64,000 nucleotides of DNA from Bursaphelenchus xylophilus (GCA_904066235.2 CAJFCV020000003.1:2852001-2916000); one strand, 5' to 3'; shown: positions 1-12,109, counted from the first letter of the stretch. Numbers and translations: made by a program. The notes: generated by a model from the letters alone, not told the origin.

Positions 1-12
1 GCTTGTTGAATA

Positions 13-171
13 TTATATTAAATGTGTTCTTGGAGTACTGTAGAACTCGCACGCTTTCTCCCAAAGCCTCAAAATCCGCCGATTCGCGTTCAAAATCTGG
101 TCGAGAAGGGTTCGTTCACTCGTCGAGCGCCTCCGTCGTAGCATAGGCCGATCACGGCGCGCACGCCGCTT
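13..171 (-). other. GC-balanced island, possible exon
   Basis: This is the first non-AT-rich patch of the window. On the minus strand an open frame of 52 codons starts just after a possible acceptor (TAATAACAG) and ends at TAA. It is rich in Arg and Leu and includes LLDQILNANRRILRLWEKA. The plus strand is also open across most of the patch, with a Ser/Lys-rich reading starting after an acceptor-like CTGTAG at about 44. I cannot decide the strand and recognise no family. A regulatory or conserved non-coding element is equally possible. Confidence 0.25.
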
Positions 172-299
172 CTGTTATTAGTGAATGGAGTTTAGAGAGT
201 TTTTTGTGATGAGATCAGCGGCCTTGCTGTCTGTTTTTCCGGCCGTTTCTGAAATTAGAGGCTAATGAGCGTGAAGAAGGGACGGAAAATTCCACGAAT

Positions 300-1250
300 T
301 CGATCACGGTAATTTGTGCGTCATGAGCTTAAGCGAAGGGAAGGTTGTTGGAAAAAGGGTGAAGCAAATGCCTAAAGGGTTCAAATTGAGGTCAAAATGT
401 AATCGAAACGAATTACAGTGAAAATGGAATGAAATTGAAAAAAATTGAGAGTGCTATAAGGAAATGAAAAAAATTGGAAATAAATGAAAAAATAATGTTT
501 TTAACACACCAATAATCATCTCTACAAGGTACATACACAAACAAAATTCAGGGTAAAATACGTTTTTCAAGTTTTTTTTCCAAAACGCCTCTGGCAAGAT
601 TGCAAAATCCGAGTATTTTTTCACTATTATAAAGTCCCCTTGGTCCAGAATCTATACGAATTCGGAAGACACTAACTTCCAAACCTTTCCGGTGTAAAAA
701 TTTCCCCCTCAAAACCCCGCGAAGAACGGCCTGTCGCCGACGGTTTTTTCTGGGAATTCCGTTCGAAAACTGTTTGATAACGACCGAAAAATGTTTTCTT
801 ATCGACCCGAGAGTGTTGTCGAGTTAGGAGGGCGGAGAGGCAACGATGATTTATTCTGGGAATTTGGGAATCTGACCAGTCGTTTATTTTCATCGGGAAA
901 GTTTAGGAAGTTGCTGGCTTTATATAGAAAAATATCGTATTTTAGGAAAACAGTGAGTCAAAATGCCGAATAATATCGTAGAAAAATACCTGGGTGAAAA
1001 CAAAATTTATGGTTAGTATAGAAAAATGCGACTACAACGAAATTTTGTACGTTGTTTCCTCGAAATTAGGCGTAAGAAAAAATTAGTCATATATATTTAT
1101 CATACATACCATAACATACAGAAAAAATAGGATGGGAATATTTGATAAATATATCAAATGATAACCAAATAAAAGATTGATAATTTAGCACCCTGTTATA
1201 CTGTTTAAAAAAACTTTTTTAGACGCTTTGCAAGCTGCTAACAATCACAT
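300..1250. other. AT-rich gene-free stretch
   Basis: A and T runs with no convincing exon or inverted repeat. One GTAAAATACG word lies at 553-562. The short open frames here have no splice context. Confidence 0.6.
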
Positions 1251-1254
1251 TTAC

Positions 1255-1459
1255 TACTAGTCCGTTCGCAGAGTCACTGGAGTGATTTTGGCGACAAGCA
1301 TTGTGAGGAAATAAGGGCTAACTTTGCACTGTGAAACTTCTTTATTTTTGCTCCGTGCAACAGCTTTTTTTGGACTGTGGCTTGCACCCTGATTTTTATG
1401 TAATTTTTGTCAAGTAAAAATGTCAAAAATCACCACAGCGACTTTACCAACGCAGTAGT
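1255..1459. mobile_element. Family B MITE (TA-flanked)
   Basis: The ends are inverted copies of TAGTCCGTTCGCAAAGTCGC and continue into a CTGGAGTGATTTTGGCG-like block. The interior carries degenerate TTTGCACTGTG words. Ten related copies in this window define the family. TA at both edges fits a Tc1/mariner-type non-autonomous element. This copy is diverged at its right end. Confidence 0.75.
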
Positions 1460-1475
1460 AATAGTATACACTAGT

Positions 1476-1609
1476 ACTAGTTGTTCCATAAAGTGCGTAG
1501 ACTTTTTGTCACAAGCTTTTTGCACTGCGCGACGACAATTTCACAATACAAAAAAAAATGCACTGTGCACCTCGAAAAAAGTTTACGCACTTTATGGAAC
1601 CACCAGTAG
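1476..1609. repeat. Short inverted-repeat element
   Basis: Arms of about 30 bp, both containing GTTCCATAAAGTGCGTA, face each other at 1476-1507 and 1575-1609. About 65 bp of loop contains GCACTGTGCAC. It is probably another MITE; it abuts the family B copy at 1255-1459. Confidence 0.65.
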
Positions 1610-2304
1610 GCCTAATCGGACCCCTCTGTCCCGCAAAAACCATCGCAAAAATATAAAAAAATCAAAAACCATGAACCCGCAGCCACTCTCCCGTCAACAG
1701 ACCCTAAGGCAAAGAACTCTAAACCAAAAAAATCTCGCGCAAATTGTAAAGGGTTTCGGAAAACAAAGTAAAGGTCATTTTACAATGCCAAAAGACCGAT
1801 AAGAACCGCTCCAGCCAAACTTATTTTTCTCGGAATTCCCGGAGGGCATAGCAACGCCTACTTCCAGAACAATTTTTTTTTGGGAGTTCTTTTTTTTACT
1901 TTCGGGAACCGGGAATCAAAAAATGTTAAAATTTGATCGATCACCGGCAAGGTGTAAATCGAGCGGCGATTGTTACAATTTGAGGGAAAACCAGTAACGT
2001 GGAGCGCGTAAAGCGACCCGATCATCACGTAATTATCGCGCGGTAATACGAGGGAAAGTAAAAACTTTTCGCAGAGTTGAATGTCCACGTATAGTGAAGG
2101 TGACAAAAATCGTGTTTGTATAGAAAAAGTAGGAAAGTTGAGGTGAAAAACAACATACTAAAATTGATGTAAAATACGTGACTTGCGGAAACGAGTAAAA
2201 ATATGGTAGAAATTTTGAAGGAAAATTGTGATGAAGCTTGTCACACGTCAATAATGAAATGAAATACGAGATTGTTATCTACTGCTCGAGACAAAAATTG
2301 TTGA
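1610..2304. other. Gene-free stretch
   Basis: No exon recognised. A GTAAAATACG word lies at 2169-2178. The open frames on both strands are short and lack splice signals. Confidence 0.55.
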
Positions 2305-2306
2305 TA

Positions 2307-2471
2307 TCAGTCTGTAGGGAAAATGGTGATCGCTCGTCGCAGAAAAAGCTTTCGTCTCGTTGAAAAAAGGTGCAGTCACGCACCAAATTTCCAGCTGTGG
2401 CTAGCCGTCGCAACGCGATGATGGGCGATTCCAAAGCGCAACTACCGACCACTATTTTCCAGACAGACTGA
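2307..2471. mobile_element. Family A MITE
   Basis: Ends are TCAGTCTGTAGGGAAAATGG and the inverse of its consensus (TCAGTCTGTCGGGAAAATAA), bounded by TA on both sides. The family consensus is about 155 bp. Diverged left terminus. Confidence 0.8.
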
Positions 2472-2678
2472 TAATTTATCCAAAAAAATCCAAAGAATCT
2501 GTCGCACCAAAGGATCGTTTTAAAAAACGGGCATCGCGCTGCTTATATGCAATTAGTGCAAAAAATCTGAAATACACTGTGCAGTGTTTTTCAATCGAAA
2601 TGCACTGTGCAAAATACTTTTTTTCGGAGTTTTTGCAAACCGCACTGTGCAAATTATCAAGGCATTACCCCGAGTGAT

Positions 2679-2872
2679 ACTAGTCCGTTCACAAAGTCGC
2701 TGGAGTGATTTCGGCGGCATGTATTGTGAGAAAACAAAAGTTCACTTTGCACTGTGCAATTTTCGGCTTTTTGCACAGTGCAATAGGCTTTTTTGGGCTG
2801 TCGCTCGCATCTTGACTTTTCTGCACAGTTCAAACGCCAAAGATCGCTCCAACGACTCTATGGACGGACTGG
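2679..2872. mobile_element. Family B MITE
   Basis: A well-preserved copy. It starts TACTAGTCCGTTCACAAAGT and ends with the inverse. The interior has TTTGCACTGTGCAA and TTGCACAGTGCAA palindromes. A shorter stretch of the same palindromes lies just upstream at about 2577-2660. Confidence 0.8.
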
Positions 2873-2874
2873 CA

Positions 2875-3690
2875 CAATATTGTTAGATCTGCGTTATGTA
2901 GAAACAACTAAGGTTTTGAAATATGACAGTAACACAAAATTAAAAGCATTTTAACGATGTTGACGGTTAGAAATTCTGGTGCTTTGCGTTATCAACTCTT
3001 TATTTCTACAAAGAATTATTATTTTTTGCTGGTAAAGTCCAAAAATTTATAGTTGAACACATTTTTTTGGATGTCTCTCTCCTCATTTTCCATGCTATCT
3101 CGCCTACAAAGAAACATTCTCCTCAATCTACCCGAAAATCTCTTTTATATCCCCAGCATTACTTTACAATCCTCTCTAATTAAAGCTCCCTTCAAATAAA
3201 TCACTGTGAGTAAAGAGTCCAAAGGCAACAAAAAAACAAAAGAGACAGTAAAGTCGACTCAACTCGATCCAGGAATGTTTATGGAAGAGGGGTACCTTCC
3301 ACTGGCCGACTTGTCAACCCGTTGCCTCTTCCTTCCGATTATTATCGTTTCAAACCCGACGCTGTAAAGCGGTTGGGCTGACGGAGATCAAGTCGTGTTC
3401 AAAGAGTTTTGAAAAATTGGGAAATTCCAATTGTAATGACCGTTCCGAAAATCGTTCCACTGTGCAGAAGAGTAAGGCGATTTTAAAAGAATTCAACGTA
3501 GACATAGAGTCGGTGTAGCATGAAGAAGATCGCGTTTGTGCGAGGGAGGGGTTGGGGGAGAGTTGTAGGTGTTGCGTCAGCGATTTAATTGGTGGCCTTG
3601 TAACAGGCATTATGCGTGGAAAAATGGTGACATAAGAGCATTAAACAGTAAATATTTATCTAAGCTTGTCTTCAAAGCAATGGAAAATAT
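2875..3690. other. Gene-free stretch with a GC-balanced island at about 3230-3365
   Basis: AT-rich apart from the island. On the plus strand the island gives an open Ser/Arg-rich reading (DSKVDSTRSRNVYGRG) ending at a possible GTAAAG donor at 3364. On the minus strand it follows an acceptor-like CTTTACAG. The two readings exclude each other, so this is not called as a gene. Confidence 0.25.
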
Positions 3691-3696
3691 AATTTA

Positions 3697-3850
3697 TCAG
3701 TCTGTCGGGAAAATAATGAGCACTCTGTCGCATCCAAAGTCGCATCGCCGCCGGAAAAATGAACTGTCTCGCGACAAAATAAAACTGCTTTTCAGTTCAG
3801 CGGCACGATTTGGCAGCGACATTGCGCTCATTATTTTCCCGACAGACTGA
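3697..3850. mobile_element. Family A MITE, GAGC subtype
   Basis: Near-consensus copy with perfect TA flanks. The TIR reads TCAGTCTGTCGGGAAAATAA followed by TGAGCACTC. First of three copies set end to end. Confidence 0.9.
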
Positions 3851-3866
3851 TAATTTTTAAGGATTA

Positions 3867-4020
3867 TCAGTCTGTATGGAAAATAATGTGGATTTATTAA
3901 GCCTTGTTATCGCCCTTGATCGCTAAAATGAGCAAGCCGCGGCCGGAGATTTGGTGCGCGACAGTGACCAGGCAAGAGGTTTTGCTGCGACAAATCCACA
4001 TTATTTTCCCGACAGACTGA
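3867..4020. mobile_element. Family A MITE, GTGG subtype
   Basis: TA-flanked copy with the TGTGGATTT variant after the TIR. Only 16 bp separate it from the preceding copy. Confidence 0.9.
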
Positions 4021-4034
4021 TAATCCTTCAAAAT

Positions 4035-4175
4035 TGTCTGTCTGTCTGGAAATTAATGTGGATTTATTAAGCCTTGTAATCGCCATTTATTGATAAAAAA
4101 AGCAAGCCGCGGCCGGAGATTTGTGGTCGCGACATTTCGTTGCGGCAAATCCACATTATTTGCCCGGCAGAATGA
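4035..4175. mobile_element. Family A MITE, GTGG subtype, degraded
   Basis: Resembles the copy just upstream over most of its length, including the internal AAGCCGCGGCCGGAGATTTG, but both TIRs are mutated. It may be a tandem duplicate of its neighbour rather than a separate insertion. Confidence 0.75.
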
Positions 4176-4179
4176 AAAT

Positions 4180-6255
4180 TTTATGAAAGGGAGAGAAACG
4201 GTAGATAACTAAAATTGGCCAGAAAAAACCTTATTTGGACTAATCCAAAGATGATGACATTGCCTAAAAATTGACGGTTTCAACTCGGAAACCAACCAAA
4301 GTCCAGCAAACCTTCTGGAAGACACCTTTGGTTTGTAATAATGACGACAAAAAAGGCACGGGTTTTTCTCCACGGTAATTACATTGTTGTAAAAAGAAAA
4401 ACTAAAGGGATCTGCATGCCTATCAATAAACTTTTCCAACAACATTTTCAGAGAAAACAAAGAAAAAGTTACAAGGTTGTTTACAAAAGCTACTGCCGTA
4501 AAAAAGATTAGTTTGTAATCTGAAATCTCTATAAAACCAAACAAAGTTGACTTTAAAATTTAAAACATGACCTAACGCATTAATTTCGACTACTTTAGAG
4601 CCCTCTTTTTTGCATCTAATTTGGTTTTTCATTGATCTTCAAGCCTATTAGAGAAAAGTCAACAAACAACTTTCTCCAACTGCTATCAATTACGTACAAA
4701 TTAACTCTCCCCACTTTTCCTACTGTCTAGACGTTCTTCTTCAAACTTTTCAGGCGTATCAGAACGGTGTGTTGTTTGTTACACCCGTTCTTGGAAGGTG
4801 GTGATTACAATTAGTCGAAAACACGGGGAGAATTTTCCTCAAATCCTTTGGAAAAGAGTGATTTTTAAATTTCCTTAAACAGTTTTAAAGCTTCAGTCTT
4901 TAAAAGCTCTAAATAATTAAACAAAAGCTTCGGGTGGCTTCCAAAATTAGATCTAAACTCCAATTTTTGACGTCAATACTTGGTAAGAGAGTGTTCAAGT
5001 AAACATTCTCTCGGTTTAAAACCGAAAAAATACTTTTTGATGGGCTGGCTGAATTTGCTCTATTACCTGAAGGCAGAGCAATAAAATGGCTGATAAATGG
5101 AAACACAGACATTGTTTTTGATGATAGCCAAAGGGAATATACGATAGAAAAATCAAATCCCTCAGTCGTCGATCTGCAAAAACTTGACTGTAATTTTCAT
5201 CAAACACTAAATTGAACGCCATTAAAGGTGTGGCTAAAGACTTGTATAAGGGGAATTACCAGTAGCGGCAAGAATATTAAGTTTCTCGATAATGCGAAAA
5301 GAACTGAAGGATAATTAGCGGCGCCGCTCGAAGATGAGTCATGTGGCAGGGCTGGAACGGAGATTTTAGGGATTAACTTGGATTTGAAGGTGTAGATGGT
5401 GGTGTAGGTAAGTTAGAAGGCAATAAATGCATAGTAGAAGATCAATAGAAGAAACTGGGACAAAAAACATACAGAACCTAGGAAAAATGGACCTATAACG
5501 AACAAGATTTCGGAGGAATAGGAAGCCATTTCGGGCTAAAATAAACCTCCGTATAACAAAGCCCTTCTTCAAATCATTTAATGTATTGTTGGCCCCCATT
5601 TTTCGTACAAAGCTGACTGCGTTCGGTAATAAAAGGCTTTGTTATTATGACCAAATATAGAGCCTTGACACTTCCGAACTTGTTCGTTATAAACGGCTTT
5701 TGTTTCACGACATCTTTTACAAAGATTATATGCGATATAGTAGTTTAAAAATACCAGAAGTGCCAAGTATTACATAAAAAGCTACTGTTCAAAAAAATCC
5801 CCTTACAATTTACTTCCCAACTCTTCACAAAATCCTTCATATCGCCAGTTCCTCATGAAAATCCCCGAAAAAAACAAAAAAAATCGCCACAGCTCGGAGC
5901 TCCCTCAGCCATCACAAAAACGCAAGGAAAAACTTCCCCATCCCAAGCGCGATTAGCCGCTAAATGGTCAGTAGAACAGTAAAATGTCGCAAAGAAGGTG
6001 CATTGACGCATTCCCGTCGTAATTCCCTCCCACCTCTTTTGTAACGCATACTGGAACGGAGGGATTAATGAGGGAAAAGTCTGGGTAAACTAATATTGGT
6101 GATGAATGAGTAATGAGTAAGGGAGCGGGATTGGATTTGGAGGTTAGGCGTTTGGGGTTAGGGGTGATTGAATGTAAAGCCAACAAGGGAAGTTTTGGAG
6201 GCGAGAGGTGATGTTTCACTTAAAGGTTTGACTCGTTTTGAGCAGTGTCTTGATT
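4180..6255. other. Gene-free stretch
   Basis: AT-rich with weak open frames on both strands. A G-rich minus-strand patch at about 5970-6200 is open in more than one frame but has no splice pair. I see nothing I can name. Confidence 0.5.
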
Positions 6256-6274
6256 GAGAAAACCTTTGAATGTT

Positions 6275-6405
6275 TTGGCTGTGTCGGTAAAGCCTGAGGT
6301 AGAATTTTCAGCACATGATATGTGGCCCTCTGCTCTTCAGCAGGCACATATATCAATTCTGAAAAGTAGTAGTTCGCCCTTTGAAGGCGTCACTGAGATA
6401 TTCAA
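6275..6405. repeat. Diverged copy of the AGCTCGCGCTTTGCAG-core repeat
   Basis: Contains AAAGCCTGAGGTAGAATTTTC and, inverted, a CACATATATCAATTCTGAAA block ending in GAGATATTCAAC. These are the two halves of the core at the centre of the 55.6-56.5 kb palindrome. Confidence 0.5.
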
Positions 6406-6408
6406 CTA

Positions 6409-6563
6409 TCAGTCTGTCGGGAAAATAATGTGGATTTTTCGCATCGAAATGTCTCGCCTTGTCGCAGTCGCGGACCAAATCCTCGGTCGCGGCTAGCGCT
6501 CGGAAAGTGATGATAGGCTATTCCAAAACGTGATGAAGCCACATTACTTTCCCGGCAGACTGA
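6409..6563. mobile_element. Family A MITE, GTGG subtype
   Basis: TA-flanked, near-consensus left end (TCAGTCTGTCGGGAAAATAA). The right end is CCCGGCAGACTGA. Confidence 0.88.
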
Positions 6564-6564
6564 T

Positions 6565-7529
6565 ACGCTTGGAATATAGTGTAGGTAAAATGAGGAGAGC
6601 TTTCAAGATTACGCTGATTTTTTAAGATATTTCCCGGCTTTTTGCGCAAAAAAAGCCTTGAAATTTTCAGAATTCAGCATCAAGACGCACAGCATCTCCC
6701 TATAAACTAAAGAATTTTCTAGATAACGCCTGATTCCCCTCATTCCCTATGCAGGTAATGAGGCAATTTTCAATTTACCAGGTACATAAGAACCCATTTA
6801 CTTAACGAATTAGAGATAAACAAATGGGTTAAATGTTTGTTTTCAATTTCTATTTCATCGAGCAAAGCTGTTAATCAGGACGTGCAAGTTGCAAAAATGT
6901 GATTTCTCAATGTATTAGAAAGGAGAAAAGGGTGTATTGGGTTGCAGTCTAGAGTAGGAAAGAACAAAAAAAATTAAATTCAGAGGAAACGAGCGTTAGC
7001 AAGGGTAGTTAAAAAAAGACTTGGAAGTTGTTGAAAAACCTAGAACTATGCCAAAGATATAGTGGGCTCGTGTTAACCACAAGTACACGTTAAAAATAAG
7101 TAGAAAAATAAATCCGGTATGTCGCAAAATTGATTTTATCCTGTGTCTGGGCACTTCGATTTACAAAAAATGCTTTGGAAAAAAGTGATTCTTCTTGAGA
7201 AAAATTTCTTTTTTTTGAGAAAAAAAAATTGTTTTCAGACTTGATACATTTTGAGACAATTTACAAAAAATAAAAAACAAAAACGTCAGTCTGGCAAACA
7301 AAAAATCTGTTTTGATGTAAAATACGCGATAGCCTTTGTAGTTTAAATTATTTCTTGGTACGAATGTTATTAGAGACAAACATGTAATGAGAATTCCATG
7401 AAAAAAATTCAAGGCCCTATATGAATTTTCAAACACTCCTCAACATAGCAAACTCGTTGAATTTTATAAAAAAGGTTGGCCAAAATAGAAATATCACCAT
7501 TTTATTGCTTTATTGCAAATAAATGCAAG
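6565..7529. other. AT-rich gene-free stretch
   Basis: No exon seen. One GTAAAATACG word at 7317-7326. Confidence 0.6.
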
Positions 7530-7537
7530 TAAGTCCT

Positions 7538-7774
7538 CAGGGGTGGCCACCCGGGCCCGTTTAGACCCGTTTCGGCCCGTCTTACTTATCCCGCGCTTTT
7601 TTCTGAGTAACCGGATGGCTTTGAAACTTCGGCTAGCCCTAGGTTTAGAAGGGTGCTGACCGTTCAAAATGTTATCAGATTTGTGATATTTCTTCTCCAA
7701 AATGAGATATCGCAATTGCGGGGAAAGTAAGACGGGCCGAAACGGGCCTGAACGGGCCCGGGTGGCCACCCCTG
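7538..7774. mobile_element. hAT-like MITE
   Basis: Terminal inverted repeats of over 40 bp start CAGGGGTGGCCACCCGGGCC at the left and the inverse at the right. The flanks are TAAGTCCT (7530-7537) and TAAGTCAT (7775-7782), an 8 bp target duplication with one mismatch. A CAGGG start with an 8 bp duplication is the classic hAT pattern. No coding capacity. Confidence 0.82.
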
Positions 7775-7789
7775 TAAGTCATCGAAAAC

Positions 7790-8438
7790 GGCGGGCGCAC
7801 ACTTGCGGGCAACCACTTTGCGGGCAACCAGTTTGCGGGCAAATTTTTTGCGGGCAGCCACTTTGCGGGCAGCCGACATTTGCGGCCAGCACCGGCATTT
7901 GCGGGCAGCCTGGGACATTTGCGGGCAGAGTCGACAGTTGCGGGCAGCCTGGAAGATTTGCGGGCAGCCGACATTTGCGGGCAACCGACACCTGAGGGTA
8001 ACACGGTGGAGGTGGAAAAATTACTTCGATATTTTGGAAGTTTTCCGACATTTGCGGGCAGCCGACACTTGCGGGCAGCCGACATTTGCGGGCAACAGTT
8101 CCAAAAGTACCAATACAGTCTGTGTGATTGTTTTTTCCTGTTGCCCGCAAATGTCGGTTGCCCGCAAGTGTCGGACGCCCGCAAATGTCGGCAGATTTCC
8201 AAAATATCGCAGTAATATTTCCACCTCCACCCTGTTACCCTCAGGTGCCGGTTGCCCGCAAATGTCGGCTGCCCGCAAGTGTCGGTTGCCCGCAAGTGTC
8301 CTAGGCTGCCCGCAAGTGTCTCAGCTGCCCGCAAATGTTTCAGCTGCCCGCAAATGTGACCCCCCAAATTTTGCCCGCAAAGTGGTTGCCCGCAAAAAAA
8401 TTGCCCGCAAACTGGTTGCCCGCAAGTGTCGCGACGCC
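7790..8438. mobile_element. hAT-like foldback element with GCGGGCA tandem sub-repeats
   Basis: A near-perfect palindrome. The left arm carries runs of ACATTTGCGGGCAGCCG-like units of 16-18 bp; the right arm carries their inverse. The ends are GGCGGGCGCACACTTGC and the inverse of GGCGTCGCGACACTTGC. A perfect 8 bp duplication, TCGAAAAC, flanks it at 7782-7789 and 8439-8446. It lies directly against the 7538-7774 hAT-like MITE. Long open frames in all directions are translations of the sub-repeat, not genes. Its termini resemble those of the element at 22434-23032. Confidence 0.85.
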
Positions 8439-8446
8439 TCGAAAAC

Positions 8447-9685
8447 AGCACATTACTGACACCGTTTTTACCCTACAACCCAAAGTTTACTTTCCAAAAC
8501 TCACGTAGACCACCCACAACACTCTTCTCAACTCTTACTTTCTCAGTGGTCTCCACTGTACGTATAAATAACAAAACACAAAGAAACTTAAAAAACTGTC
8601 GAGTAATAAAACTACAACACAACCTACGGTCTCAAAACATTCGCAAGATCACAATGGGATATCATACAGTTTACAAAAGTCCGCTCCCGGTCTTGTAGTT
8701 TAGCCGGCAATCCTTGAGGCTATCAATTACCTACTTAACCTACAAATAATCCCTCGATCACATTAAATAAATCGCCGAAACTCGAGAAACATGGAGCCTG
8801 GTGGAGTTCAAAGTGGAAGGTTTGAAGGCTTGTTTGCAGTGTGGGAAAAGTGCAATTGGAAGATGAAAAAAATCAAAGATATATGTAAAAAAAAAGAAAA
8901 TTGTCATAGCTGTCATCATATTTTTTTTTGGCGAATAGGGCAAGAGGGGACCTGAAAAATGAAAAAAATATTAAAAAAATTTAAAAAAATTTAAAATACG
9001 CGGTAAATAATAACGTTATTTTAATTAAAAGCAAATCTTTGGGCTAAAAAGTTTGCACTCTGCAAAAATTATTATTATTTTTTTCTTTTTTATTTTCGAA
9101 AGTCAAAAAAATAATCTCTGAAATTTCCGCTGCGAATTCGTAACTAAAAGTATTCCCAATAAAAATAAAAAATTCTGTGTTTCCTGTAAAATACAAACTT
9201 CCTGCGCTCGAATTGTAATTTTTTTCTCAATTTCGACGTCAAAATGGAATTTCAAACAGGTTCAGCGGCTCGGAAAATAAACTCACTGACCTTAATTTCG
9301 TCGGGAAACAAGTGATTACGCAATCTTGGGAAGGGGTAAAATACGGTTCCTAGTTCTTTATCGTTCATTTAAAAATTTGTGAAGAAAAATTATAATTCCA
9401 AAAAAAAATTTAAATATTCGAAAAAAGGTAAAATGTAAAAAGAGAATTTATAAAAGAATAGTGTCCCTTTAATGCTAAAAAAATAAAAAAAAAATTTAAT
9501 CCAAATCGGAAATTGAAATTGTTTTGCACAGTGAACAAAAATTTTAAATCACGCGATAACTTTTTGGGAAATAAAGCTTTGCAAATAAAATGGCATGATT
9601 TGCATCTTATGGGCAATGCTGAATAAAATAGTTAACAAAAAAGTTTTGAAAAATTGGTTTTTCCACAAAAAATTTTCTGAAATTT
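8447..9685. other. AT-rich gene-free stretch
   Basis: No gene seen. A GTAAAATACG word lies at 9336-9345 and near-matches at 8991 and 9186. Confidence 0.6.
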
Positions 9686-9689
9686 TTTT

Positions 9690-9890
9690 TTCATTGCACA
9701 GTGCAAAAAACCAAAGAAATCTGCACAGTGCAAAAAAATAAAAAAAATAAAGAAATTTCACATTGCTAAAAAGCTTGTCGCAAAAGCTGGCACTGCTCAA
9801 AAAATAAAATTTTAGACCGCACTGTGCAGAAAATTAAAAATCACCATTGCACTGTGCAGTCTTTCAAAAATTCCCACTGCACAGTGCAAG
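9690..9890. repeat. Cluster of TGCACAGTGCA palindromes
   Basis: Five copies of TGCACAGTGCA or TGCACTGTGCA (about 9696, 9722, 9816, 9850, 9877) separated by A-rich spacers. The same palindrome sits inside family B MITEs, but no family B termini are present here. Confidence 0.7.
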
Positions 9891-9894
9891 ATTC

Positions 9895-10814
9895 AAGAAT
9901 CTCAAAAATTCTTTTGTGCAATTAAATCCAAATAAACAAGTTCAAAAATCACAAAAACCCCAAACAAAATGAAACTAACCCCAGCGGAAGCGGGGGCGTC
10001 AATTTGTAAGTGACCTCCTCAATAAGAATCGAAATCATTTTTTACGAAGCAAAAAGAAATAATTGTCCTTCAAAAATAGTAAAGTAAAAGGTAATGGGAG
10101 GAATGTAAATTAGTCTAATTTCAATTCAATTTTTTTTTTCGATTGAGGAGGGAAAATTGGGAGAGGAATTTTTGGGAGGGAAATTGGGTTTTAGGTGACA
10201 GTACAGAGGGAGAAAAAAAGTATTCATAAAAGTTAAAATAAAATCAAAATTTTGAGATCAATGGGAAATTATTTAAAAAAAAAAAATATTTGCGGCGCTT
10301 CACGTCAAAAAAATTCTTTCAGAAAATTGAAAAAAACAGGGAATCTCGGGACCATTGATTTTTTGCAAAGTGCCACAGAATTATCGAGACAGAAAAATTA
10401 TTTTTATTTTCGAAAAAACATTTTTTTCGAAATTCTCTGTTTTTCTTTTGTACTTTTTCTTTTGTGACTCGATAATTCGCCGACATTTCAGCAAAAATCA
10501 ATGATCCGGGATTCCTTGTTTTTTCACTTTTTCTTTGACGTGCGCTTTGGATGCTTACAAAAAGTTTTTCTTTCAAATTTGGCACATTGGCCATAAAAAA
10601 TTTTGAAAATATTATATTAAATATTTCTTCGCAAACGTTTTCGAAGTTTCCAGCGACCTTATCTTTGCTAAACTGTATGAAAAAAAACTGATTTTTGTAT
10701 GAGCTTTCCGAGTACAAATCAGGTTGACAAGTTATAACACTTTTCTTGCCGAGGCTCAAAAAAAACAAGAAACTGCTCATTTTTTCCCAAACCTTGGTTT
10801 TTAAAGTCTTCTTT

Positions 10815-10861
<47 letters not shown>

Positions 10862-11895
10862 AAAAAAAGAAAAAAAATTTGCAAGAAGACAAGAACTTGA
10901 AATCTCGCGCAAATCTTATTTAAATGGCTTTAAATTTATATCAGTTAATGATAAAAAAAGTCTGTGTGTCAAAGAATTTACGTCTGTCACGCGGAGACAC
11001 CGTATTTTACATCTTAAATTTTAAAAAAAAATCAATTTTTGGTTTTCAAAAAAAAATCAAGAAAGAATCGAACCCATTTTGCTGAACCCTTTTTTACTTT
11101 ACAATTTGATAGTAAAAAGAAATTCCATTCTACAAAAAACGTTTCTTTTTTTCTTTTTCCCCATTATCACGAATTAACAACTACTTATTTACGAGCAAAA
11201 AAAGGGTTGCCCTAAGTTCATAGTTAATTTTGGAGAAAGAAAATTCTTTCACAACAAAACAGAAACTAAAGAGCATGTTGTGACAACAAGAAAATTTGGG
11301 GAAATTTAGAATTTTTCTGCCTACTAAAACACAAAATGAAAAATTAAAAAAAAAACTTTGCAAAATTTGGATTATGATCTGCTAAAAACGTGACAAATTT
11401 TTAGCCTACGCTTTGCAAAAATTAAAGTGATTTCTAAGTCGGAAATGAGCCATTTTTTGTATTTTCTTTAAAAAAAAGGTATTTCTAAAAAATATCAAAG
11501 AATAAAAAAAATATATTTTTTTCACCCGTTTAGACCGAACACCGTATTTTACAACGAAAAAAATATATATAGTAAGATCATAAACTTCCCATTTTTCTCC
11601 ACAAAATTTTTTCGTTTTCAATTTTCCGGTTCATTTAATTCTTTTTACAAAATTTCCTCAAAAATTTATTTCTTCTAGAAAGTAATAACTCTCTTTTTTT
11701 AATAATAAAAAAAGCTAAAACTGAGAGGAAAAATAAGAATACGAAAAAATGCTGTTTCTGTTTTGTTTTGTGCAGCTATCATTACGAAAAAAAAGTATCA
11801 TTCAAATCTTAGTCATCATGAAAAGAAATCAATATAACGACAACACATGGCGTATTTTACCCACAATGAAACTTTATTTTTATGAAAACCTTACC
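9895..11895. other. AT-rich gene-free stretch with a 40+ bp poly-A run
   Basis: Contains an unbroken A run at about 10817-10859, and GTAAAATACG words at 11001, 11543 and 11851 (inverse orientation). No exon is convincing. Confidence 0.6.
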
Positions 11896-11904
11896 CTTTG
11901 CGGT

Positions 11905-12108
11905 AGAAATCAGTATGATACTTTTCGTGTTAAAATTCGGCAAAAAGTGAAAAAAAATTTCACCGACTTTCGATTTAAAAATCTCGGTTGTTTCTGCAAA
12001 ACACGAGCTAAGATTCTCTTATATATTTTAGAAATTATTATTCTAAATTTGTGCCAAATTTCATCAAAATCTGAGAGTCGCACTTGGAGCACTTCCCTTA
12101 TAAAGAGA
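11905..12108. mobile_element. Single-ended Tc5-like MITE fragment
   Basis: Matches the right half of the 35877-36325 element: TTTGTGCCAAATTTCATCAA, then a CTGAGAGTCGCACTTGG block and CACTTCCCTTA end. The left half is missing or unrecognisable. Confidence 0.6.
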
Positions 12109-12109
12109 C

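Noticed and set aside
7800..8440. CRISPR-like regular short repeats
   Set aside because: The units are head-to-tail without unique spacers, mirrored about a centre and flanked by an 8 bp target duplication. This is eukaryotic transposon DNA.
7675..8459. Long open frames (up to 258 codons) on both strands, rich in Cys, Gly and Gln
   Set aside because: They are translations of the mirrored GCGGGCA sub-repeats of a foldback element; equivalent frames occur in all directions.
10817..10859. Poly-A run as a retrotransposon tail
   Set aside because: No reverse-transcriptase-like sequence upstream, no target duplication, and the neighbourhood is generally A-rich.
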